From the NCBI RefSeq assembly GCF_014651595.1, contig NZ_BMXE01000008.1, positions 1 to 64,000 on the forward strand: a stretch of 64,000 nucleotides of DNA, written 5' to 3'. Below the pieces are notes generated by a model. It did no database searches, was not told the origin of the DNA, and saw nothing but the letters and a program-made list of their open reading frames with translations. Source of the DNA: Pseudovibrio japonicus (GTDB lineage Bacteria > Pseudomonadota > Alphaproteobacteria > Rhizobiales > Stappiaceae). The position numbers and the translations under genes are program-made. Shown here in pieces: positions 57,250 to 64,000 of the stretch; the first letter of the stretch is position 1; every line of letters begins with the position of its first letter.

Positions 57250-58500
57250 GTGGTGTCGATGCTGAGCATCGTCTTTGCTGATAGCCAGCGCGGGATCGCG
57301 CTGGCGCCCTGGGGGCTGCTTGCAATTCTTGCGGCGGCTGATCTGCTGCTGTCTTTCACCCGTAGGAAACAGCTTAACTACAGTATACCCACGGAGATTT
57401 TCATCGGTGAAAGCCAGACCCTAAAGCTGGAGATCCGCTGGATGCCTGCCAGCCTGCGTGCACAGCTTTCCTGGCCCGAGGGCCTTAGTGGCGCCGCTGA
57501 GATCAACTTTACGCCGCAAGCGGACGGCACCGGCTTCGCAGAGATTGCGTGCCGCGGTGTACGGCGCGGTGTTTGGGCCTTTGAGCACATCTGGCTGTGT
57601 TGGAGGTCACAGTTGAAACTGTTTGAATTTGTGCCGCGACTGGAATTTGATCTGGAGGTTCGGGTGGTCCCCAACATCCGGCTGGTGCAATCGGGCGAGA
57701 TTGCCACAACAGTGCAATCCGCCCTCTACGGCGTAAAGGAAAACCGGGCGATCGGCGAAGGGGCGGAATTCCATCAGTTGAGGGACTTCGTCCAGGGTAT
57801 GGACGTCAAATCCATCGACTGGAAACGGTCGGCCAAACGCCGGTCACTGGTGGCCAGGGAACTGCGCGCCGAGCGTAACCACCACGTGATCCTGGCGCTG
57901 GACACTGGCTACCTGATGCGCGAGGAAATTTGCGGCTTACCTAAGATCGACCATGCGATGACGTCCGCGCTGGCAGTGGCCTGGGCGGCGGCCATTGGCG
58001 GCGACCAGGTGGGTTACTATGCCTATAACCTCCGCCCGCGTTCCTTTGTGGCCCCGACGCAGGGCCGTCAGGCCTTTGCCCGGCTACGTAGCTGGGGCGC
58101 CGAACAGACTTATTCAGAGCATGAAACCAATCACACGCTTGCCCTGACTGAACTGAATGCGCGTACCCCAAAGCGCAGCCTGATCATTGTGTTCACAGAC
58201 TTCATCGATACCACTTCAGCTGAATTGCTGGTCGAGAACTTGGCCATTCTGTCCAAGCGACATTTGCTGATTTTTGTTGCCATCCGCGATCCTGAGGTCG
58301 GAACCCTGGTGGAGACTGCACCCGAGGACCTTGATGGAGTTGCGGTTCTGGTGGCGGCAAACCAGGCGATCAACGAGCGCCGACTGGTGCTGGAACGGCT
58401 GACCCGCTTAGGTGTCACTGTGCTGGATGCCACGCCGGAAACCATCACCGGCCGGTTGATCGCGACCTATCTGGAAATCAAGGCACGGGAGATGATCTGA
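57250..58500 (+). CDS. DUF58 domain protein, MoxR partner
   Basis: At least 416 residues. The N-terminal part spans two membrane helices; the DUF58 motif FHQLRDFVQGMDVKSIDWKRSAKRRSLVARELRAERN is near residue 175 and a VWA-like fold follows (VILALDTG, LIIVFTDFID). The GTG at 57250 is the conservative start. The frame is open back to CTG 57202, overlapping the MoxR stop, and encodes IRPSPRLLFATCIAL, which looks like the true N-terminus. The stop overlaps the next ATG by one base. Confidence 0.87.
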   Translation: MVSMLSIVFADSQRGIALAPWGLLAILAAADLLLSFTRRKQLNYSIPTEIFIGESQTLKLEIRWMPASLRAQLSWPEGLSGAAEINFTPQADGTGFAEIACRGVRRGVWAFEHIWLCWRSQLKLFEFVPRLEFDLEVRVVPNIRLVQSGEIATTVQSALYGVKENRAIGEGAEFHQLRDFVQGMDVKSIDWKRSAKRRSLVARELRAERNHHVILALDTGYLMREEICGLPKIDHAMTSALAVAWAAAIGGDQVGYYAYNLRPRSFVAPTQGRQAFARLRSWGAEQTYSEHETNHTLALTELNARTPKRSLIIVFTDFIDTTSAELLVENLAILSKRHLLIFVAIRDPEVGTLVETAPEDLDGVAVLVAANQAINERRLVLERLTRLGVTVLDATPETITGRLIATYLEIKAREMI

Positions 58501-59498
58501 TGTCCAAAGCCGATCTCATCCGTTCGACCCGGTTCCGGAAAGAACGTGAAGCCGACTGGCAGCGGCTCGAAGCGCTGGTGGCCCAGGCGGAGCGTGACGG
58601 CCTACAGCGGATGGATTTTACCGAGGCGCGCGATCTTGCCACTCTCTACCGGCAGGCCACAAGCTCACTGGCAATCGCCCGCGAAATCTCGTTGGATCAG
58701 GCGCTGCTGAACTACCTAGAAGCGCTGACCGCTCGGGCCTATCTGTCGGTCTACGCACCGCAGGAACGACTGGGAGGACTATTCCGCAAGTTTTTCGTCC
58801 AAAGTGCGCCACAAGCGATGCGCCGGTCATGGCTGTTTATCCTCATCGGCTTTCTGTGCATGGGGCTGGGGGTGCTGGCCGGCTATCAGCTCTATCTGGA
58901 AAACCCAGCCTGGTACCATGTGTTCATGCCGCCGGAGCTTGCTGGTGGTCGCGGCCCGTCCTCGACCACCGAGGAACTGCGCCGGGTGATCTATGACGAG
59001 AACCCGTCAGCCTCCGGTCTGGGTGCATTTGCAACAACCCTGTTCTCGCACAATACCCGCATTGCCATTTTTGTCTTCGGCCTGGGGGTATTCCTCTGCG
59101 CCCCGGCAATCCTTCTGACGTTCTACAACGGTCTGATGCTGGGGGCCTTCTTTGCCCTGCATGCTGAACGCGGGCTAGGCCCCGATCTGGGCGGCTGGCT
59201 GTCTATCCACGGGGTCACCGAGATTTCCGCGATCTGCGTTGCTTGCGGCGGTGGGGTGCAATTGGGCGCGGCGGTGCTATTTCCTGGCGATAAGACCCGC
59301 ACCCAAGCGCTGTACCATGCAGGGCGGGACGCGGCAAAACTGGCCCTGGTGGCTGCGGTCATGCTAATCGCAGCCGCTCTTCTGGAGGGATTCGGCCGAC
59401 AGCTCGTTCAGGACGTATCCATGCGTTATGCGCTAGGCTGGGGGATAGGCCTGTGCTGGTTTGTCTGGTTCGGACTGGGCGGAAAGGCGCGTCAATGA
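58500..59498 (+). CDS. SpoIIM/DUF95 family membrane protein
   Basis: A 332-residue protein. A cytoplasmic helical start (FRKEREADWQRLEALVAQAE) resembles this family. At least five membrane helices then run from residue 108 on, with FATTLFSHNTRIAIFVFGLGVFLCAPAILLTFYNGLMLGAFFALHAERGL and WLSIHGVTEISAI as the conserved core of stage-II-sporulation-M-like proteins. The name is historical; no sporulation is implied. It is embedded in the MoxR cluster with overlaps on both sides. Confidence 0.88.
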   Translation: MSKADLIRSTRFRKEREADWQRLEALVAQAERDGLQRMDFTEARDLATLYRQATSSLAIAREISLDQALLNYLEALTARAYLSVYAPQERLGGLFRKFFVQSAPQAMRRSWLFILIGFLCMGLGVLAGYQLYLENPAWYHVFMPPELAGGRGPSSTTEELRRVIYDENPSASGLGAFATTLFSHNTRIAIFVFGLGVFLCAPAILLTFYNGLMLGAFFALHAERGLGPDLGGWLSIHGVTEISAICVACGGGVQLGAAVLFPGDKTRTQALYHAGRDAAKLALVAAVMLIAAALLEGFGRQLVQDVSMRYALGWGIGLCWFVWFGLGGKARQ

Positions 59499-60415
59499 AG
59501 CTGCGATGGAGGAAAAACACCAAGCCCAAACCGCCGGTAGGAAAGTTGGTGCCACCTGAGGGCGTGCCCCTGAAACTGGAAGTGGCAGGGCTGGGGGTGC
59601 GGCTGGCCGCGCAGATCACGGATGTTATCCTTACTCTGATTGCTGCGGTTTGCTTGTTGATCCTTGTTGCGTCCCTGGGGTTCAGCTCCCCGGGAACGCT
59701 CATAGCCATTGGGAGCCTGATGTTCTTCGTCATTCGGGTGCCGTATTACGTTATGTCCGAGCTTGCTTGGAACGGCCAGACTCTGGGAAAGCGTCTGATG
59801 AAGATTAAGGTTGTGTCACACGACGGAACATCACTTAGCACCCATTCACTTGTGCTGCGCAATCTTATGAAGGAAGCTGAGATTTTCCTGCCCGCCACTT
59901 TGCTGCTGTCACTTGATGCGGCCTCTCCGTTGGCTTCGGGGTTGGCCCTTGGCTGGATGGCTGCCGGGCTGATGGTGCCGCTCTGCAACAGGTACCGGCA
60001 AAGGCTGGGCGACCTGGTAGCGGGCACCCACGTCATCCACCAGCCGGTGCCCGTGCTGCTGAAGGATCTTGCCGAACAACCCGCAGTGCAGACCGCCAGG
60101 CAAGAAGGGGGGGGCTTTCTTACGCACCAGCTTGAACATTACGGTGCTTTTGAGCTGCAGACCCTGGAAACCCTGCTGCGCGCTCAAGAGACTACGGTGC
60201 GAGCGGGGAGCAACCGCAAACGGGACGCCACCATTGAAGCCGTTGTCGAGAAGATTCGTCAAAAAATCGGCTATGCCAATAAGGTGCCCGCGGCACAGAG
60301 GCTGGAGTTTCTGAGGGCATTCTACAATGCGCAACGCGCGCATTTGGAGCAGCGTCAGTTGTTTGGGGAGCGGCGCAACGACAAGCATTATGCCGCAGAA
60401 GACATGTCGCCCTGA
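59495..60415 (+). CDS. RDD-family membrane protein
   Basis: About 306 residues. After a basic start comes an RDD domain with helices near residues 42-62, 67-85 and 126-160, and the motifs VRLAAQITDVILTL, NGQTLGKRLMKIKVVSHDG and NRYRQRLGDLVAGTHVI. A long charged cytoplasmic tail follows (about 115 residues). ATG 59495 overlaps the SpoIIM stop (ATGA). It is the last overlapping gene of the MoxR block. Exact role unknown. Confidence 0.87.
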   Translation: MKLRWRKNTKPKPPVGKLVPPEGVPLKLEVAGLGVRLAAQITDVILTLIAAVCLLILVASLGFSSPGTLIAIGSLMFFVIRVPYYVMSELAWNGQTLGKRLMKIKVVSHDGTSLSTHSLVLRNLMKEAEIFLPATLLLSLDAASPLASGLALGWMAAGLMVPLCNRYRQRLGDLVAGTHVIHQPVPVLLKDLAEQPAVQTARQEGGGFLTHQLEHYGAFELQTLETLLRAQETTVRAGSNRKRDATIEAVVEKIRQKIGYANKVPAAQRLEFLRAFYNAQRAHLEQRQLFGERRNDKHYAAEDMSP

Positions 60416-60568
60416 GGCACTGACACTACAAATGCCTTTGTTTTTCGCGTAACCGGCTTGCAAATTGCTTCTTCCGATTTCAATAATGATATTAATAAAC
60501 CTATACGAGTATACGTCGGGGCGGGGAACCCGTAACGGCAGGCAACGATACAAGACTGAAGGATAACC

Positions 60569-61342
60569 ATGACCAGTTCAGCAGATATTGGCGACCATAT
60601 GGCGCTTGGCGTCGGCGCTATCATCGGAGAGAGCTTCTCAATTTTTTTGAAACACCTTATTCCAGTGGCCCTCATGGCCTTGGTGCCCAGCCTGCTAAGC
60701 CTGCTCGCCAGTGGTGCGCTGATTGGAGTAGATGTGACGTTGGGTGCCGCCGAGCCCGAGTTCAACGCGTCATTCGGGTTCGGGGCTTGGGCAATGGCGA
60801 CAGTGCTGCAAATGTCTTTCTACAGCTTGACGACTGCACTGCTTGTACAGCTGGCTTATGATGCAAAGCTCGGGCGGACAATCCAACTTGGCCGCTATGT
60901 CGCGCCAGCCATCCGTGCTGCTGTTCCGATTACCGTTCTTTCCCTGATTGCTGGTGTATTGATGGGCGTTGCGAGTATAGCGCTGATCATTCCTGGCCTG
61001 TGGGTGTATGCTGTGTTTTCTATGATCGCCCCGGCGGTTGTGATCGAGCGTGTTGGTTTCGGTGGTCTTGGGAGAAGCGCGAATCTGACCAAAGACTACC
61101 GCTGGCCGATCCTCGGTGCGCTGATCCTGATTGGTATTGTCGTCGTTATTTTCAACTTTATTGCGGGCTTTGCCGCAGAGCTCACCGCTGACTCGGGACA
61201 GTTCGTGGCAGCGCTTGCTTATCTCATCCCTACGACTCTAGGCGCTGGCCTGAGTGGCGTTTGCATTGCACTGATCTACGCAAGGCTGCGTGAGATCAAG
61301 GAAGGCGTGAGTGTCGATGAGATCGCGTTGGTGTTTGATTAA
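60569..61342 (+). CDS. Multi-pass membrane protein, glycerophosphodiesterase-membrane-domain/YciC-like
   Basis: A 257-residue, very hydrophobic protein with about six helices and a repeated pattern in which helices precede an ERVGFGGLGRSANLTKDYRWPIL loop. That loop is typical of YciC-like and glyceroPDE membrane-domain-like families. No catalytic motif is visible. It lies 150 bases after the RDD gene and may be a loosely linked member of the same region. Confidence 0.65.
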   Translation: MTSSADIGDHMALGVGAIIGESFSIFLKHLIPVALMALVPSLLSLLASGALIGVDVTLGAAEPEFNASFGFGAWAMATVLQMSFYSLTTALLVQLAYDAKLGRTIQLGRYVAPAIRAAVPITVLSLIAGVLMGVASIALIIPGLWVYAVFSMIAPAVVIERVGFGGLGRSANLTKDYRWPILGALILIGIVVVIFNFIAGFAAELTADSGQFVAALAYLIPTTLGAGLSGVCIALIYARLREIKEGVSVDEIALVFD

Positions 61343-61429
61343 CGCACAGACCAAGCGGGCTGCGCAAGCGAAACGCGGGCACATACCAACAGGACCTGGA
61401 AAGCAAGGGCGGGTAAGACCGCCCTACGG

Positions 61430-62194
61430 TCCAGACCCATAACCAGCAACAGATAACGGTGACCAGGCTGAGCGTGGACAGAAAATTCAAAGCATTTCGG
61501 TCATATCTGGTTGCGATCTTGAGGAAATCCTAGTCCTGAAAAACATGCACTTGATTGTATTACGATCTTTGTAAAGAACTCGTGAGAAGCAGCTGTTCCA
61601 TTTTCGATTGGCCTTAGGCGGGATGTTTGGTACAGTGCCTTGCATTTTGATTTGCGTGCGCAAAGTATCACTGTCATTGACTTTATCTGCGCTCAGCATG
61701 CGGCATCTGGAAAGTTTTTCCAGTAACAGCTTTGCGACAGAGCAGTCTGCCACTTGTCCGCCTGTTGGCAAAAAAACAAGGGGATGGCAGGCAGCATTAC
61801 TTCATGCATGGATCTTGTTTGTCCGGCCACCGCGTGAACGACTTATGGCTTGCGCTTTCTCCCCCTTTACCGCCTACAGCACAGCGATACGCTTTCGCGG
61901 CTGGACTATCGATCATGACACTGCCAAGAGGTCTATCTGCCGCCGGCAAAGCGACAAACAGTACTTCGCAAACACCTTTTCAGATCAGCACACAAAGCGA
62001 TTGTAAAACGGTTTTTGGGGCCCCTAAATTTCAAATGTATCAACTCAGCGGCACTGAGACTTAAAAACATGAATAATACCACTGATAACACGTCGGTCAT
62101 ACACCCGCAGTTTACCCCCTGAATTGGTCGGAAGGTGCGGCTTTATCTGCTCAAATTGTTTTTGCAAAGGCCAAAAGTGGGAACCTGACAGCAT
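61430..62194 (-). mobile_element. Decayed IS5-family insertion sequence (IS427-like transposase relic)
   Basis: On the minus strand, an IS5 transposase can be followed through several frameshifts and stops. The start is MLSGSHFWPLQKQFEQIKPHLP at 62194, then KLRVYDRRVISGI and YNRFV. Next come a degraded SRSRGGRTNKIHA, LLADKVND-like LSADKVNDSD, and IPPKANRKW near 61600. IATRYDRNALNFLSTL is the last part (61430-61500). It cannot encode an active enzyme. Ends of the element were not determined. It separates the MoxR block from the ABC transporter genes. Confidence 0.85.
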
Positions 62195-62658
62195 ACTCAC
62201 CGGTTGGCTTTATGATGAAACCAACATCAAGCATATAAACGCGATGAACAACCTCTTTAGAAAACTCAACTAGGACCCTTCAAGTAATTATTGAGCCCTA
62301 TACGGGCGACTGGAAATATGTTCCCGTAAAGACTGACGCAACCCATAGTAGAAGTCTTCGAGGGTCCGGTTATGGCCACCGCGTCAGCAATGACCTACTA
62401 TTTGTTACAAATTTCGCACCTGCAGCAAATGGCCGCTTTGTCCCGACTACGGCCACTGGCGTCGTGCTAAAGCGTGATCCGCACACTCAGCAAGTTCACC
62501 TTCCTCGGAGCATCCTCAGCGGTGCCCGTCACCTTCTAGCCCTGTCGTCCTGCGATATATGAGGTCCTCGTTCTCCAGGGGCAGGGCGCTTGTGCAAGGT
62601 ACAACACCGAGCCTGTCATTACCTCAGCAATGACACTTCTGAGCTTTTGCAATTGAGA
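62195..62658. other. Non-coding region between the IS5 relic and ABC genes
   Basis: About 460 bases with short broken frames only. Nothing resembles a known gene or RNA. It may contain further decayed insertion-sequence DNA. Confidence 0.4.
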
Positions 62659-63411
62659 TTAGTTGGAATGTTCCATATGAGAGTACTTCGAGATTTCCAC
62701 AAAACGTTGTGACACCGGAAATTTAGGCGCAGCAAAGAACTCCTGGGTCTTTTTGTGTTCCACGATCCTCCCCCCATCCATGACCGCAATATCATCAGCG
62801 AGTTTCGCAAGCGTTTGTAGGTCGTGAGAAATGATCAGGATGCCCATGTGCATCTCGGTGCGCACTTTGCGTAGTAGTGATGTGACCTGTTCTTGCGTTA
62901 CCAGATCGAGTGCTGAAAGTGGTTCGTCCAGGACAAGAAACTGGGGTTTCACTGCCAGTGCGCGGGCAAGAGCAATGCGTTGGCACTGACCGCCGGAAAG
63001 CTGGTGTGGGCGTTTTGCGGCGCATGTCGGATCAAGTTCGACCATATTCAACAGTTCATGTGCGCGCTGCTGCCGAGCCTTCTTTGGCATTTTGTGAATG
63101 GCCTTTAGGGGTTCGCTGATTAGGTCTAGAGCATTCAAGAATGGGCTTAAGGAGGCCATTGGGTCCTGCCACATGTAGTGCACGGTATTGCCGGTTTGGG
63201 CAGGGTTTGGCAGGAAGTGCTCGTCATTTAGGAACAAAGTATCTTGAGGGGCCTGGATGATCCCCGTCATAGCCTTTGCAAGCGTTGACTTACCGCAGCC
63301 AGAGCGACCTATAAGGCCCGTTGTTCTGCTTGGATGCAGCGTGAGATTGATCTGTGAAATGACTTGAGTCTGCCCATAGGCAATGGAGAGATTACGTATC
63401 TGGAGGGTCAT
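62659..63411 (-). CDS. ABC transporter ATP-binding protein, peptide/nickel type (NikE/DppF-like)
   Basis: About 250 residues: Walker A GRSGCGKST near 35, a Q-loop in HYMWQDP, signature LSGGQCQRIALARALA near 140, Walker B FLVLDEPLSALD and switch His in IISHD. It resembles the second ATPase of dipeptide, nickel or metallophore importers. ATG 63411 overlaps the stop of the first ATPase by four bases. The upstream open frame to 63492 has no ribosome-binding site. Substrate cannot be read from the ATPase. Confidence 0.92.
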   Translation of the reverse strand: MTLQIRNLSIAYGQTQVISQINLTLHPSRTTGLIGRSGCGKSTLAKAMTGIIQAPQDTLFLNDEHFLPNPAQTGNTVHYMWQDPMASLSPFLNALDLISEPLKAIHKMPKKARQQRAHELLNMVELDPTCAAKRPHQLSGGQCQRIALARALAVKPQFLVLDEPLSALDLVTQEQVTSLLRKVRTEMHMGILIISHDLQTLAKLADDIAVMDGGRIVEHKKTQEFFAAPKFPVSQRFVEISKYSHMEHSN

Positions 63412-64000
63412 AATTGAAGTCTTTCCATGGCACCGGTGATTTCTGCGGTTGCAGGGTGGCAACTTGGAACAATCGGTTGGTTCAGGTCGCATGTCTCAAC
63501 AAGTCGGCCAGCATCCATCACCAGAACTGACGTGCAGGTTTGGCGGACTATACGTAGGTCGTGGCTGACAAAGAGCAGAGCCGAGCCGGTTTCCCGTTGC
63601 ACGACGTCGAGCGCCTGCAGTGTTTCAAACTCCGTAATCACATCAAGACCGGTAGTGGGCTCATCGGCAATTAGAATGGTTGGTTTCAGGATCAGCGCCA
63701 TTGCCATCATCACACGTTGCTTCATGCCCCCGCTCAAAGCATCGGGATATTGGTGCAGGCAACGTTTGGGGAGCGAGACAGCATCGAGTGCTTGATAGAC
63801 TGCATGCCTGGCGACTTCACCGAACAGAGAGGCAGCGCCGGTCGTTTCCAGTAGCTGTGTTTCAATCGTAAGGCTTGGATGAAGCGCACTGCCGGGGCTT
63901 TGGAAAATGCAGAAGACACCAGTTCCCCTGACCTTTTGCCTTTCAGCAAGGGGCATTGTCAGCAGGTCTCTGCCCTGAAACCGGATTACGCCGCTTGAGG
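63408..64000 (-). CDS. ABC transporter ATP-binding protein (NikD/DppD-like), 5' end outside window
   Basis: The C-terminal ~197 residues of the first ATPase: SSGVIRFQGRDLLTM leads to FCIFQSPGSALHPSLTI (Q-loop), DALSGGMKQRVMMAMAL (signature), TILIADEPTTGLD (Walker B) and LFVSHD (switch His). The frame is open to the window edge and Walker A must lie beyond. ALHP after the Q-loop and the two-ATPase arrangement are typical for dipeptide/oligopeptide/nickel importers. It overlaps the next ATPase gene (ATGA). Confidence 0.92.
   Translation of the reverse strand, partial: SSGVIRFQGRDLLTMPLAERQKVRGTGVFCIFQSPGSALHPSLTIETQLLETTGAASLFGEVARHAVYQALDAVSLPKRCLHQYPDALSGGMKQRVMMAMALILKPTILIADEPTTGLDVITEFETLQALDVVQRETGSALLFVSHDLRIVRQTCTSVLVMDAGRLVETCDLNQPIVPSCHPATAEITGAMERLQL

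Noticed and set aside
53485-62658. Integration of a genomic island at tRNA-Ser
   Set aside because: I found no integrase gene and no repeat of the tRNA 3' end downstream, so site-specific integration cannot be supported despite the composition change.

Overview
The window looks like a chromosomal segment of a marine, possibly host-associated alphaproteobacterium. The evidence is an alphaproteobacterial-type initiator tRNA at the left edge, a five-step hut pathway, cd1-type nitrite reduction with Paracoccus-like NNR boxes, and an ectoine-utilisation-like module. A Pseudovibrio/Stappiaceae-like genome is my best guess, but it is an inference from gene content only.

Layout, left to right. (1) 1-3.2 kb: 3' part of tRNA-fMet, a DUF1499 membrane protein and a Tat-exported multicopper oxidase. 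(2) 3.3-7.8 kb: an AT-rich island with a decayed IS3-family element and a minus-strand glycan cluster (ELM1-like protein, polysaccharide pyruvyl transferase-like protein, unknown protein, GT29 sialyltransferase-like protein). (3) 8.5-13.8 kb: a YheO/DauR-type regulator, a DoeB/EutE-like deacylase, a PLP aminotransferase, an EutC-like reductase and a divergent EutB-like dehydratase. This is an ectoine-type module without the ectoine hydrolase. (4) 13.9-24.7 kb: nnrS; an ECF41 sigma-factor operon with a textbook ECF41 promoter; then a denitrification cluster of nirS, a NirT-type multiheme cytochrome fused to an EB_dh-like domain, a cupredoxin and a NirN-like protein. (5) 24.7-30.2 kb: thiCOSGEF, a tightly overlapping thiamine operon behind a TPP riboswitch. 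(6) 30.2-37.5 kb: PhoD-like phosphatase, murQ with a fragment of an ABC-transporter ATPase behind it, a LysR regulator, a nucleoside transporter with an unusual leader, and a GFA/HxlR pair. (7) 37.5-45.3 kb: complete histidine utilisation, hutUGHI divergent from hutF-hutC. (8) 45.3-53.6 kb: ordinary housekeeping or accessory genes (two NAD(P)-binding proteins, PabB-PabC fusion, chemoreceptor, MarR, MsrA) ending in tRNA-Ser(GGA). (9) 54.2-61.3 kb: a visibly GC-richer block of overlapping genes, DUF4129-DUF4350-MoxR-DUF58-SpoIIM-RDD, plus a membrane protein. (10) 61.4-64 kb: a decayed IS5-family element and two ATPase genes of a peptide/nickel-type ABC transporter, the second cut by the window edge.

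How the parts work together: NNR-type boxes (TTAAC/TTAAT-N4-GTCAA, read on the minus strand) upstream of both nirS and nnrS suggest joint control of nitrite reduction and NO defence. The thi operon is controlled by TPP. The hut operons are probably controlled by HutC, encoded in the same locus. The ECF41 sigma factor probably drives its own operon. Several accessory modules (glycan island, MoxR block, ectoine-like block) carry signs of horizontal transfer or of recombination next to IS relics. No CRISPR array, integrase, prophage or replication origin was seen.
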